The notes under the pieces are model-generated. The model was given only the letters and a program-made list of their open reading frames with translations, was not told the origin of the DNA and made no database searches. From Rickettsia rhipicephali str. 3-7-female6-CWPP (GTDB lineage Bacteria; Pseudomonadota; Alphaproteobacteria; Rickettsiales; Rickettsiaceae), in the NCBI RefSeq assembly GCF_000284075.1, contig NC_017042.1, forward strand, positions 496,001 through 560,000: 64,000 nt of DNA. Reading direction: 5' to 3'. Positions 28,868 to 38,606 of the stretch are shown here, one piece after another (the first letter of the stretch is position 1; every line of letters starts with the position of its first letter). The translations under genes were made by a program, and so were the position numbers.

Positions 28868-30211
28868 TTACGCACTAGTTAAACGCTTTATTATCTCTTC
28901 TCTATCAATCAAAGGTAAAACGCCTGTGATTTCCGGTCCTGATTCTCTGGCGGTTAAAGCAAGGCGAAGAGGTAAAAATAACTCCTTACCTTTCCTGCCT
29001 GTTATATTTGTTATTTCTTTAGTCCAAATGCTCCAGCTATCTTTAGTGATTTCACCTTTCGGTAATAATTCTGCTGCTTGCTTTAAATATTCCTTATCTA
29101 AATTTAGATTTTCTACATTCGGAGTTTGATGGCAAATTTCCCACCAATCTTTTACATCACGTAATTTTTGCAAGTTAGGGCTTACCGATAACCAAAAATG
29201 TTCATCAATATACTCGGCATCTATTTCTTTAAGGCGTTCTTTTACTGTATCAAAATCTAAACTTATAAGTAATTTATGATTTAATCTTTCTAAATCTTCC
29301 GGCTGATAGATAGTTGGACTTTTAGAGAAACTACTTATCTCAAATTGATTTGCTAGCTTCTCCATTGATTTATAAGGCAAGATTTGTGCTGATGAACCAA
29401 GTAAACTAAAAAAGCTAGCGATTGCCATAGCTTCGATTCCCATTTCTTTTCTAAGAGTTGCGATCTCAAACCCTCCAACTCTTTTAGAAATTTTCTCATC
29501 TTTATTGATTATTAAACCTAAATGCCCAAAAGTCGGAGGAGTAGTATTTAAAGCCTCAAACATTTGAATTTGAATGGTGGTATTGCTAACGTGATCTTCA
29601 CCCCTAATAATATGAGTAATATCATAATCAATATCGTCAATAACTGAGCATAACATATAGGTCATACTACCGTCTGCTCTTATCACTATTGGGTCGCTTA
29701 AAGCCTTGCCGTCATATTTAACTTCGCCTTTGATCATATCATGCCAGTTAATCGGTTCATGATTTACCAAAAATCTATAATGCGGTTTTCTTCCTTGTTC
29801 TATATATTTCTTTGCTTGCTCTTCAGTGAGATTTAAGCTAGTTCGATCATAAATCGGTGGTAAACCTTTAGATAATTGAAATTTACGCTTTAATTCTAGC
29901 TCTTCAGGAGTTTCATAGCAGGCATATAATCTTTTTTTGTCTAGTAATAGATTTTTGATTTCATCATATCTACTTAAACGACTTAATTGATTAAATGTCT
30001 GATCCCAATTAATATTTAAAAATTTTAGATCTTCCTTGATAGCGTCTTTATATTCCTGTTTACTACGCTCTAAATCCGTATCGTCAAATCTTAAAATAAA
30101 CTGTCCGTTATGCTTCTTTGCATATAGCCAGTTAAGCAATGCTGCCCTGATATTCCCAACATGTAACATACCGGTCGGTGACGGAGCAAATCGTGTTATA
30201 ACTTTTGTCAT
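28868..30211 (-). CDS. gltX: Glutamyl-tRNA synthetase
   Basis: 447-residue class I synthetase. The HIGH-type motif is HVGN at residues 17-20 after [10 protein letters not shown], and the second signature is KISKR at residues 240-244. [10 protein letters not shown] and [12 protein letters not shown] are also family blocks. It is the shorter of the two GltX types expected in bacteria that lack glutaminyl-tRNA synthetase; in alphaproteobacteria one enzyme also charges tRNA-Gln with Glu for later amidation. Which role this copy has cannot be read here. Intact. Confidence 0.93.
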   Translation of the reverse strand: MTKVITRFAPSPTGMLHVGNIRAALLNWLYAKKHNGQFILRFDDTDLERSKQEYKDAIKEDLKFLNINWDQTFNQLSRLSRYDEIKNLLLDKKRLYACYETPEELELKRKFQLSKGLPPIYDRTSLNLTEEQAKKYIEQGRKPHYRFLVNHEPINWHDMIKGEVKYDGKALSDPIVIRADGSMTYMLCSVIDDIDYDITHIIRGEDHVSNTTIQIQMFEALNTTPPTFGHLGLIINKDEKISKRVGGFEIATLRKEMGIEAMAIASFFSLLGSSAQILPYKSMEKLANQFEISSFSKSPTIYQPEDLERLNHKLLISLDFDTVKERLKEIDAEYIDEHFWLSVSPNLQKLRDVKDWWEICHQTPNVENLNLDKEYLKQAAELLPKGEITKDSWSIWTKEITNITGRKGKELFLPLRLALTARESGPEITGVLPLIDREEIIKRLTSA

Positions 30212-30232
30212 AAATAAGTAATTTTATTAATT

Positions 30233-30310
30233 GTTATCCCGTGGCTTGACCACGGGATCTTGTATTACAGCCTGTGTCCTGAGACCCCGTGATCAAGTCA
30301 CGGGGTGACA
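30233..30310. repeat. Family D palindromic repeat
   Basis: Contains two inverted units, ATCCCGTGGCTTGACCACGGGAT and ACCCCGTGATCAAGTCACGGGGT shown here in part: the arms CCCGTGG/CCACGGG and CCCCGTG/CACGGGG are each self-complementary and also complement one another. Lies between gltX and topA. Confidence 0.8.
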
Positions 30311-30319
30311 CTAAACCAT

Positions 30320-32650
30320 TTACGCCTGTTTCTTCTCTAATTTCGCTTTATTCTCTTCAATTAGCTTCATCGCATCATCTAAGCTTAAATTTAGAAAATC
30401 ATATTTTTTTTGCACTGAAATAAATTTACCCATATATTTTATGTAAGGACCGAATTTACCGTATCCTATCATAATTTCCTCGTCGCTATCTTTATGAATA
30501 CCTATTTTTAGCGGTAAGCTTAGAAGCTTTAATGCTATATCAAGTGTAATATCATTTTGGTTCAAGCTAGCAGGCACGGGGCTACGTTTCGGCTTTACTT
30601 TGCCTCCTTGTTCGCCAAGTTGAATATAAGGTCCGTAAGGTCCTTTTTTCAGATATATTTCTACTCCGTTTTTATCCGTACCTAAAACTTTATTCTCATT
30701 AGGCATAGCGGCAGGCTCGCCTTCATTCTCGTTATTATCGTTACCGCTAACAATAGATTTTCTAAAAGTACATTCAGGGTAATTACTACATGCTAAAAAC
30801 GCTCCGAATTTACCAAGTTTTAAGCTAAGCTCGCCCGTGTTACATGAAGTACAAACTTTAGATTCTTTATTCTCACCGAACAAGTGATAATCAAGGGCTT
30901 TCTGTACATAGCTAATAATCTCGGTTATTTTCTGCTCGTTTACTGATTCAATATTATGGTTAAAACCGCTCCAAAAATTATTTAAAGCAGCTTTCCATTC
31001 AAGTTTGCCAGCTGCTATTTCGTCTAATTCGTTTTCAAGTCCTGCAGTAAAATCATATTCAACGTATTTTTTGAAGAAACCGACTAAAAATACCGTTACC
31101 AAACGTCCAAGCTCTTCAGGTATAAATCGTTTTTTCTCAAGAGCAACATATTTTCGATCTTGTAAAACCGATAAAATACTAGCATAGGTCGAAGGACGAC
31201 CGATCCCAAGCTCTTCAAGTTTTTTTACTAAACTTGCTTCTGAATATCTTGGAGGCGGTTCGGTAAAATGTTGATTTGGAATAACTTCTTTAGTTTTAAG
31301 TGGCTCTTGTTCTTTTAAAGGCGGCAGTATTTTATTTTCTTCTTCAGCTTCATCTTCCACACTTTCACGATAAACCTTGTAAAATCCGTCAAAGGCTATA
31401 GTCGATCCGTTTGCTTTTGCCAAATATTCTTTATTTTCCGAAGCTAAATTTGCAACTACCAAATTCATTATAACATTTTCCATTTGGCAGGCTATAGTTC
31501 TTTTCCAAATCAACTCATAAAGCTTATAATAATCCTTTTCTAGTTTTTCTTTTAAGCTATCAGGAGTATAAGTAATATTTGTGGGTCTTATTGCTTCATG
31601 AGCTTCTTGAGCATTTTTTACTTTGGATTTATAAATTCTAGGGCTAGTCGGTAAATATTTATCGCCGTAACTTTTATCGATTAACTTACGTATATCTGCT
31701 ATTGCATCATTTGATAATGTAACGCCGTCGGTTCTCATATAAGTAATAAGCCCTATAGTTTCCTTACCTATATCAACACCCTCATAAAGTTTTTGTGCTA
31801 TTTGCATAGTCTTTTTAGCACTAAAACCTAATTTTCTTGCTGCGTCTTGTTGTAGTGATGAAGTAATAAAAGGAGGTTGTGGTTGACGTTTTTGTTGTTT
31901 TTTTTCTATCTTATCAACATGAAATTTTTGAGATTTTAATTTTTCGGTTAAATCTTTGGCCTTTTTTTCGTTAATAATTGAGAATTTTTCTAATTTCTGA
32001 TCGTTTATGTGAGTCAATTTAGCAGTAAATAGTTCATTATTACTATTTTGCATTTTAAGGCTAATATCCCAATATTCTTCTGACTTAAAACGCTCTATTT
32101 CATCTTCTCGCTCACATATTAATCGCAGAGCCACGGACTGCACACGTCCTGCCGATTTACATCCCGGTAACTTACGCCATAAAAGAGGTGAAAGGGTAAA
32201 GCCGACTAAATAGTCTAAAGCTCTTCTTGCTTGTTGGGCATTTACTAAGTTAGTGTCAAGTTTCCTAGGGTTTTCAACGGCATGAATAATTGCTTTTTTA
32301 GTGATTTCGTTAAATGCTACCCTTTTGAAAAAATCATCGGATTTAACTTGATTCTTTTCTTTTATTACCTCTGCAACATGCCATGAGATAGATTCACCCT
32401 CACGATCAGGATCGGTTGCAAGATATACTGCATCAGCTTTTTTAGCATCTTTAACTATGGCATCTACATATTTACCGGCTTTATCGGAAATATCATATTT
32501 CATTGCAAAATTTTCATCAGGTAACACCGAGCCTTTTTTAGAAGGTAAATCTCTAATATGACCGAATGATGCAATGACCTTAAATTCATTACCTAAATAT
32601 TTATTTATCGTTTTTGCCTTTGCCGGCGATTCTACTATTACTAATTTCAT
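30320..32650 (-). CDS. topA: DNA topoisomerase I
   Basis: 776-residue type IA topoisomerase that relaxes negative supercoils. The N-terminal Toprim domain starts MKLVIVESPAKAKTINKYLG; the active Tyr is in GLITYMRTDG near residue 303; GIGRPSTYASIL is the next conserved block. The C-terminus has one four-Cys zinc finger (CTSCNTGEL and CSNYPEC) followed by two further repeat domains (KGPYGPYIQLGE, YGKFGPYIKYMGK). The ATG directly abuts the dprA stop codon, so the two genes were an operon. Confidence 0.95.
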   Translation of the reverse strand: MKLVIVESPAKAKTINKYLGNEFKVIASFGHIRDLPSKKGSVLPDENFAMKYDISDKAGKYVDAIVKDAKKADAVYLATDPDREGESISWHVAEVIKEKNQVKSDDFFKRVAFNEITKKAIIHAVENPRKLDTNLVNAQQARRALDYLVGFTLSPLLWRKLPGCKSAGRVQSVALRLICEREDEIERFKSEEYWDISLKMQNSNNELFTAKLTHINDQKLEKFSIINEKKAKDLTEKLKSQKFHVDKIEKKQQKRQPQPPFITSSLQQDAARKLGFSAKKTMQIAQKLYEGVDIGKETIGLITYMRTDGVTLSNDAIADIRKLIDKSYGDKYLPTSPRIYKSKVKNAQEAHEAIRPTNITYTPDSLKEKLEKDYYKLYELIWKRTIACQMENVIMNLVVANLASENKEYLAKANGSTIAFDGFYKVYRESVEDEAEEENKILPPLKEQEPLKTKEVIPNQHFTEPPPRYSEASLVKKLEELGIGRPSTYASILSVLQDRKYVALEKKRFIPEELGRLVTVFLVGFFKKYVEYDFTAGLENELDEIAAGKLEWKAALNNFWSGFNHNIESVNEQKITEIISYVQKALDYHLFGENKESKVCTSCNTGELSLKLGKFGAFLACSNYPECTFRKSIVSGNDNNENEGEPAAMPNENKVLGTDKNGVEIYLKKGPYGPYIQLGEQGGKVKPKRSPVPASLNQNDITLDIALKLLSLPLKIGIHKDSDEEIMIGYGKFGPYIKYMGKFISVQKKYDFLNLSLDDAMKLIEENKAKLEKKQA

Positions 32651-33798
32651 CTACTTATTATAAACTAATGATATTTTATTACCGGCGTGACGCATTACTG
32701 TCCCGGCGAGTTCTAATTCTAATATTACCGTATATAATATTATAGGAAGCGGTAATTCTATTTCTTTTTGTAAATATTCAAAGTCTATGGGTACTGTCGA
32801 TAATAATTCCAATATAGCAGTACGCTCCTTTTGTGACGTAACATATCTCGTATTTACTGTTCCTAGCTCAACAAAACCCTTAAATAATCCATCATCTTTT
32901 TTCATAAATTCTTCATATTGCGGTAAATTAGCTACAATATCGTCTACTGATTCCACTAAATATGCTCCCTCTCTCATCAATTTATTTATACCTTGACATC
33001 TTGGATCTAAAAGAAAGCCGGGAACGGCAAATATTTCCCTATTTTGTTCAAGTGCAAATTTTGCAGTTATTAATGCACCGGATTTTAAGCTTGCTTCTAC
33101 TACCACTACTTCTAAGGTTAGTCCCGATATTATCCTATTACGCTGTGGAAAATGTTTTCCAAGCGGGGTAGAGCCGATAGGTAACTCAGCTAATATTAAA
33201 CCTTCTTCTGCTAAATTTTCAAATAGTTTTTTATTTTCCGGTGGATATATATGATCAATACCGTCTGCAATAACTCCGATAGTTTGAGAAATTGCAGCTT
33301 GATGTACGCTGCTATCTATTCCTCGTGCTAACCCTGAAACGGTTATATAACCTTCTTTTACTAAATCATTTGCAATTTTATGAGCAAAGCTTCTTCCGTT
33401 TGCAGCAGCGTTTTTTGCACCTACTATTGCAACGCATTTATTATGATTTAATAACTCTATATTACCTTTATAGCTTAATATTGGCGGTGGATCATAAATT
33501 TCAAGTAATAATTTTGATATTCCGGAGATTTATATGTGATGATCTTAGCATTGTCTTTTTCGAGAAGCTCTAACTCTTTTTCAGCATCGCTTTTACTGAA
33601 AATTTTAATTGGTTTTGACTTTCCGCCTCGCAATGAAAAATCCGGAACGTTATCTATGGCAGTTGCTGCATCACCGAATAATTTAATTAAACTAAAGAAA
33701 ATTTTAGGACCAATATTTTCACTTCTAATAAGACGTAAAATATTAATTGTTTCAATATTATAAGATATTTTAGGAGCAGAAAATAATTCTTTCAACAT
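32651..33798 (-). pseudogene. dprA: DprA/Smf DNA-processing protein, single frameshift
   Basis: DprA binds single-stranded DNA and loads RecA during transformation in other bacteria. The 5' part (33798-33475) codes for the N-terminal helical domain up to KSPEYQNYYL; near 33505 one base is missing, and the next frame continues without interruption: LEIYDPPPILSYKGN, VAIVGAKNAAANGRSFA, SGLARGIDSSVHQAAI, GVIADGIDHIYPPEN and NRIISGL. These are the Rossmann-fold blocks of DprA and they run to the stop at 32651. Only one lesion was found in about 380 codons, so either it is a very recent loss or a base-calling error. The downstream neighbour is topA, as in many alphaproteobacteria. Confidence 0.88.
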
Positions 33799-33833
33799 TA
33801 TTTAGGGTTATTTGATATTGCGTTAGTGCTGTA

Positions 33834-33863
33834 TGTCATTCCTGCCTAGGCGGGAATGACATC
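33834..33863. repeat. Family C short hairpin
   Basis: ATGTCATTCCTGCCTAGG and CGGGAATGACAT form an inverted pair of about 10 bases. Followed by ACCATGCAACAAC, the recurring outer flank. Between dprA and the peroxiredoxin gene. Confidence 0.75.
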
Positions 33864-33929
33864 AGAACCATGCAACAACACTAGACAAGCCACGGTAGGA
33901 CAGTTTTCCACTTTAATAACAGTAATATA

Positions 33930-34538
33930 TTACAGCTTCTCTGCATGTGAGCTTAAATAATGTGCTATACCTTCATGTGATGGGGTAATTGCTTCCTCAC
34001 CTTTATGCCAGCCGGCAGGACAAACTTCGCCGTGCTTTTGATGATGAGTTAAAGCATCGATTACTTTTAATGCATAATTAATATCACGACCGATAGGTAA
34101 GTCGTTAACTAGCATGTGACGTACTATGAAATCCTTATCGATTAAAAAAGTTCCACGCAAAGCAATACCGTCTTCATTAAGTACATTATATTTTGAAGAA
34201 ATATCCTTTTTTATATCGGAAACCATTGGAAATTGTACTTGTCCAAGTCCGCCTTTATTAGGCGGAGTATTTTTCCAAGCTAAATGGCTAAAATGAGAAT
34301 CAACGCTAACAGCTACTACTTTAGTACGTCTTTCGGTAAATTCACCAAGCTTATTGTGAAATGCTATAATTTCCGATGGACAAACAAAAGTAAAATCTAG
34401 GGGATAAAAAAATAACACTATATTATTCCCTGCAGCATAATCGCTAAGTTTAAACTGATCGTCTATATTATTATTAGGCATAATAGCTTTAGCTGTAAAA
34501 TCTGGAGCAGTTTTGCCGACAAATACTGACATATTCAT
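33930..34538 (-). CDS. Peroxiredoxin, typical 2-Cys (AhpC/TSA)
   Basis: 202-residue thiol peroxidase. The peroxidatic Cys is residue 53 in FYPLDFTFVCPSEIIAF, and the resolving Cys is residue 173 in GEVCPAGWHKG, the full pair of a typical 2-Cys enzyme. It detoxifies hydrogen peroxide and organic peroxides in the cytoplasm. No AhpF partner is adjacent, so a thioredoxin route for reduction is likely (inference). Confidence 0.93.
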   Translation of the reverse strand: MNMSVFVGKTAPDFTAKAIMPNNNIDDQFKLSDYAAGNNIVLFFYPLDFTFVCPSEIIAFHNKLGEFTERRTKVVAVSVDSHFSHLAWKNTPPNKGGLGQVQFPMVSDIKKDISSKYNVLNEDGIALRGTFLIDKDFIVRHMLVNDLPIGRDINYALKVIDALTHHQKHGEVCPAGWHKGEEAITPSHEGIAHYLSSHAEKL

Positions 34539-34613
34539 AACCTTTTATTAATTAATAATCTGATATGATATATAAAACTAATTATTATTACAATAATAAA
34601 TCTTTATAAATTG

Positions 34614-35549
34614 CTACTTATCTATTTTCGTTCCCGAAGAAGCTTTTAATTGGTTAAATATAGTTAACGCTCCAGTTATAAAACTACTCGGTTCTGAAAG
34701 ATTTGCGGGTAAAATTACGGTGTTGGTATCTTTAGCCAAATTACCGAACGCACTAATATATTGCTCGGCTATTTTAAGAGCTACTGCATCACTTCCTCCC
34801 GTTTTTTGTACGGCAGTTGCGACAATCTCAATACTATTTGCCGTAGCGGTAGCGACTAAGCCTATTGCTTCAGCTTCACCTTTTGCCCTGTTAACTTGAT
34901 CTGTATAAGAAGCTTCTGAATTCAGTACGATTTGTGCTTTTTCACCTTCTGCATGGTTAATTTTTGCTTGTCTATTACCTTCCGACTCTAGAATTTGAGC
35001 TCTTTTTTGACGTTCTGCCGCTACCTGCAATTCCATAGCTTTAAGTATAGTTTGCGGAGGTTGAATATCTTTAATTTCATAACGCATACATTGTATGCCC
35101 CAATTTATAGCAGCCTGATTAATAGCTGCTACAATTGCTACGTTTAAAGTTTCGCGCTCTTCAAAAGTTCTATCTAAAGGGAGTTTACCGATTTCCGAAC
35201 GCATAGTAGTTTGAGCAAGCTGTGTTATGGCATAGTAAGGATTATTAACACCATAAGATGCTGCCATTGGATCAATGATCTTAACATATAAAACACCGTC
35301 TATAGATAATGTTACGTTATCGTTTGAAATAGCTGTTTGAGCGGTAACGTCTATTGCTTCTTCTTTTAAAGTATGTTTGTATGCTACTCTCTGAATGACA
35401 GGGATGAGTAAATTTAAGCCAGGCTGCAGTACCTTATCGAATTTTCCAAGTTTTTCTACTACCCATGCTTGTTGTTGCGGTACAACTTTAACCATTTGTA
35501 TTATAACTAAAATCGCTATAATACTGAAAATTAATAATGCATATTCCAT
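34614..35549 (-). CDS. SPFH/stomatin-like membrane protein
   Basis: 311-residue protein with an N-terminal membrane helix (residues 2-20), an SPFH domain (VPQQQAWVVEKLGKFDKVLQPG and GVLYVKIIDP), and a coiled-coil C-terminal part (AAERQKRAQILESEGNRQAK) ending in a short hydrophobic-polar tail. Bacterial relatives (QmcA type, and paraslipins) form membrane microdomain scaffolds and can modulate proteases. No NfeD partner is adjacent. Intact. Confidence 0.9.
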   Translation of the reverse strand: MEYALLIFSIIAILVIIQMVKVVPQQQAWVVEKLGKFDKVLQPGLNLLIPVIQRVAYKHTLKEEAIDVTAQTAISNDNVTLSIDGVLYVKIIDPMAASYGVNNPYYAITQLAQTTMRSEIGKLPLDRTFEERETLNVAIVAAINQAAINWGIQCMRYEIKDIQPPQTILKAMELQVAAERQKRAQILESEGNRQAKINHAEGEKAQIVLNSEASYTDQVNRAKGEAEAIGLVATATANSIEIVATAVQKTGGSDAVALKIAEQYISAFGNLAKDTNTVILPANLSEPSSFITGALTIFNQLKASSGTKIDK

Positions 35550-35622
35550 AATTCAATACCTTTTTTTATTTCCACTCTATATTATTTTTAATTATAAAAA
35601 AAGGATTTAAGTTAAACGGTAC

Positions 35623-35856
35623 TTAATTATATATTTTTTTATCACTAAAATGGGTTTTAATTACTTTGAGTAAAGAAAGAATGCTTGAATATTCTTCAAG
35701 TTGTTCATTTACATTTTTTATCTCATTTAAAGCGCTATTAAACTCTTTCTGCAATAAATACGTTTCAGCAGCTTTATTTTGTTCTAGTGTTTTAAGTAAA
35801 ATACTTTGTAAAAATCTATAATAATAGTCGTCTAGTTTAGGTGTATCATCAGACAT
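35623..35856 (-). CDS. Small hypothetical helical protein
   Basis: 77 residues, probably all helical, with a coiled-coil pattern (QKEFNSALNEIKNVNEQLEEYSS cut here to its idea: Leu and Ile at heptad positions). No signal peptide or membrane helix. Family not recognised. Sits alone between the SPFH gene and the phosphoethanolamine transferase gene, same strand. Confidence 0.5.
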   Translation of the reverse strand: MSDDTPKLDDYYYRFLQSILLKTLEQNKAAETYLLQKEFNSALNEIKNVNEQLEEYSSILSLLKVIKTHFSDKKIYN

Positions 35857-35922
35857 AATAATAAATCGTATAATTATTGAGTTCTTAATTTATATATAAA
35901 TTTTTTAATAATTCAATAATTT

Positions 35923-37491
35923 TTAACTAGATTTACATATACTTAAGTCTTTATCTATTATGTCGGAATCTATATTTAAACAGTCAAGGATTGAATGAAA
36001 TACATAATCATGGCTAATTTCGGTATTAGCATAATTTTTAATTGAAGATACTGCTTTAGGATATTTGGCTTGAAAATCATCTGATACCCAAACTATAAGA
36101 GGTACGGTTATTTGTTCTGCAAGTAGTGGACCGCCGTGACCGTAATAACCATTTTCTCCGAGGGACTCGCCGTGATCAGATACATATAATAAAAATGCAT
36201 TTTTATCTTTAAGCAAATCTATTAAATTAGATAAAAAAAAATCGGTATATAAAATAGAGTTATCATAACTGTTAACTAAAGCAAGCTTATCGCAATCACT
36301 TGCATCTCCCTTAACCTTAATAGGACAGGTAGGGGTAAAATACTCAAACTCTTTTGGATATCTCGCATTATAGTTCCAATGGCTGCCGGAAGTGTGCACT
36401 ACTAAAAATTGTTTCTCTGAGTTTGTTATTATTGCTTTTATAAAAGGCAATATTTTTTCATCATGATCATTTAAAGAAAATAGGGCAGAGCCGCCCGGTA
36501 ATATAGTAAAATTAACGTCATTATATATATTACTGAGGTCAAAATTTGCAAAACTCCTCATTAAAGTTTGAGTACCGATCCAGGTAGTATTAAAGCCAAG
36601 ATTTGTTAAAATTGATAAAAAGCTGTTCTCTTGTCTACTATTTTCAATTTGACTTGCAGGATAACGTGAAAGTAACGACGGTACGGAAAGATAGGTAAGG
36701 TTAGAAGAAGATTTAGCTTTGAAAGAAATTAGGTTTTGAGTAGTCTTTAAGTAAGGAGTCGTATCTCTTTCATAACCGTTAATACCGAAATGATCAAATC
36801 TTGCTGATTCTCCTATAACTAAAACACCGATAATATCTTTATCTGACTTATCTATAAAGTTATATTGTTTGCTAATATCTATACATGCATAATTTTTATC
36901 ACCGAAATTTCCGGCAAAATTAAGGTAGCTATTATGTAAATACTGAATGGGAAAATAATTTTTTAGTATCTTAAATGAAGGAGTAATAATATTATATACA
37001 AAAATAAGTAAGCAAGTGGCAGATAATAGTTTTGTTACGAATGATTTAGAATTTTCAGCGGCAAAAGATTTGAGAGTATAAAAACAGGTAAAAAGGCAAA
37101 AAATTATCCATATTATTAACTTAATGCTGGTTAATTCATAAACTTCGTTTAAATCCGTTGAGAAAAAACTACCTATTACTTGTTTAGTAGGATTGATTTT
37201 GAAGAAATAAATGTAATAACTAGCAATAGCGGATGTTATAAATAAAAACCCCACGCCGATTTTTAACACTAATCTATGTACGCTAAGACCGCAAAATGCT
37301 AAAAAAGAAAATATATAAATATAGCAAAAATCTTTTGATAACTCTAATATTCCTCTAAAGATTGTTGCTTTATAATAATCAAATTTATAAATCAATATTG
37401 CGGTATTAAATAATAAACAATAAATAAAGGCTAAAATCGCCGATAATTTAATTAATTTCGTATCTAAATGTTTCTGAATAGTTTTTAGCAT
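35923..37491 (-). CDS. Phosphoethanolamine transferase of the EptA family
   Basis: 522-residue protein with about five N-terminal membrane helices (to about residue 170) and a periplasmic sulfatase-fold domain. The nucleophile motif is VIGESARFDHFGINGYERD, with Ser where EptA usually has Thr in GET; downstream are HTSGSHWNYNARYP and VSDHGESLGENGYYGHGGP with the metal-binding Asp-His. By family it transfers phosphoethanolamine to lipid A or another glycolipid on the outer face of the inner membrane, lowering negative charge and affecting cationic peptide resistance. Divergent from ruvX, 35 bases apart. Confidence 0.85.
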   Translation of the reverse strand: MLKTIQKHLDTKLIKLSAILAFIYCLLFNTAILIYKFDYYKATIFRGILELSKDFCYIYIFSFLAFCGLSVHRLVLKIGVGFLFITSAIASYYIYFFKINPTKQVIGSFFSTDLNEVYELTSIKLIIWIIFCLFTCFYTLKSFAAENSKSFVTKLLSATCLLIFVYNIITPSFKILKNYFPIQYLHNSYLNFAGNFGDKNYACIDISKQYNFIDKSDKDIIGVLVIGESARFDHFGINGYERDTTPYLKTTQNLISFKAKSSSNLTYLSVPSLLSRYPASQIENSRQENSFLSILTNLGFNTTWIGTQTLMRSFANFDLSNIYNDVNFTILPGGSALFSLNDHDEKILPFIKAIITNSEKQFLVVHTSGSHWNYNARYPKEFEYFTPTCPIKVKGDASDCDKLALVNSYDNSILYTDFFLSNLIDLLKDKNAFLLYVSDHGESLGENGYYGHGGPLLAEQITVPLIVWVSDDFQAKYPKAVSSIKNYANTEISHDYVFHSILDCLNIDSDIIDKDLSICKSS

Positions 37492-37526
37492 AAATAATAA
37501 TTAATAAAGTAATTTTTATAACTATC

Positions 37527-37991
37527 ATGATCATAAAAAATCTTCAAGAATTTTATCGGCTTTTAATACCAAATGCTCCGCTTATCGCTATTGATTGCGG
37601 AAGCAAAAAATTAGGAATCGCATTATCTAATCAAGAACGTAGTATTGCTATGCCCTTAAATACTATAACCGAGATAAATACAAAAATTGTTATTACTTCC
37701 TTGCTTAATATCATCGAGAAATATAAAGTTTGTGGTGTTATAATAGGTCTACCGATTAATATGAGCGGAGCAGTAACGGAGCAAACAAATATAGTGATGC
37801 AATTTGCTGAAGAGCTAGCAAAATCTATAAACTTGCCTATATATTTACAAGATGAAAGATTAACTACCAAAGCTGCAAATAATTTCCTTAAGTCGTTTGG
37901 AGTGAAAAGAAAAGACCGTAATAATAACGATGATGCAGTAGCTGCTAGTATGATTCTTGAAACCGTGCTTGATGCTATAAAAAATATTTAA
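37527..37991 (+). CDS. ruvX: YqgF/RuvX ribonuclease H-like nuclease
   Basis: 154-residue RNase H-fold protein. Catalytic acids are visible as Asp23 in [14 protein letters not shown], the Glu-like position near [12 protein letters not shown], Asp in LQDERLTT and the paired Asp in NNDDAVAAS. In other bacteria the family resolves Holliday junctions or trims the 5' end of 16S rRNA precursor. Intact; divergent from the phosphoethanolamine transferase gene. Confidence 0.88.
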   Translation: MIIKNLQEFYRLLIPNAPLIAIDCGSKKLGIALSNQERSIAMPLNTITEINTKIVITSLLNIIEKYKVCGVIIGLPINMSGAVTEQTNIVMQFAEELAKSINLPIYLQDERLTTKAANNFLKSFGVKRKDRNNNDDAVAASMILETVLDAIKNI

Positions 37992-38009
37992 TTAGGAAAG
38001 AATTGAGGA

Positions 38010-38195
38010 GTTGTTGTATGGATCGAAAAACCTACTCAATGTCATCCCCGCGAAAGCGAGGATCCAGACTAACAAATCTTTCATTTTGAAGATTTTTTAT
38101 TATATAGTTTTTTTAAGTAAAGCTTTTAAAAAAAAGCTTTACTTTACTGGATTCCCGCCTACGCGGGAATGACATAAAACGGTCCATGCAACAAA
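38010..38195. repeat. Family C repeat with outer flanks (composite)
   Basis: Outer left GTTGTTGTATGGATCG and outer right GGTCCATGCAACAAAGC are inverted. The core runs from TGTCATCCCCGCGAAAGCG to CGCCTACGCGGGAATGACAT with an A-T rich centre containing AAGCTTTTAAAAAAAAGCTTT. It fills the ruvX-HigA gap and its right tail adds seven false codons before the HigA start. Confidence 0.8.
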
Positions 38196-38206
38196 GCCAA
38201 GAATTT

Positions 38207-38509
38207 ATGACAAACAAATTACCTCCTATTTCACCGGGACAAATGTTACTAGCAGAATTTATGGAACCTATGGGGATTAGTCAAAGCAAACTTGCTCGTG
38301 ATATTGATGTACCCGTTACTAGGATCAATAATATAATTAAGCATCATCGTTCAATTACCGCTGATACAGCCCTTCGTTTGGGTAAGTATTTTAATATTAA
38401 TCCTCGTTGGTGGATTAATATGCAAGACCAATATGATTTAGAGCTTGCAGCAGATGAAGGTTGGAAAATTACAGAAGATAGCATAAGAACCTTTTCTATG
38501 GCAAGTTAA
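38207..38509 (+). CDS. HigA-type antitoxin / XRE regulator, solitary
   Basis: 100-residue DNA-binding protein of the HigA/VapI family. The HTH block reads GISQSKLARDIDVPVTRINN, followed by the family-specific RSITADTALRLGKYFNINPRWWINMQ. The start at 38207 (MTNKLPPISPGQ) is preferred over the ATG at 38186, which lies in the flank of the repeat. A HigB-type toxin would normally be directly upstream; that place is occupied by the repeat and no toxin remnant was seen. It may act as an orphan regulator or repress a toxin elsewhere. Confidence 0.85.
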   Translation: MTNKLPPISPGQMLLAEFMEPMGISQSKLARDIDVPVTRINNIIKHHRSITADTALRLGKYFNINPRWWINMQDQYDLELAADEGWKITEDSIRTFSMAS

Positions 38510-38606
38510 TTATTTATAACTCAATATTGTTACGCACTCACAACACTATTGTAAAGATATATTATTTATGATAGAACCGATTCGGTCAAAATAAATAAAA
38601 TATACT

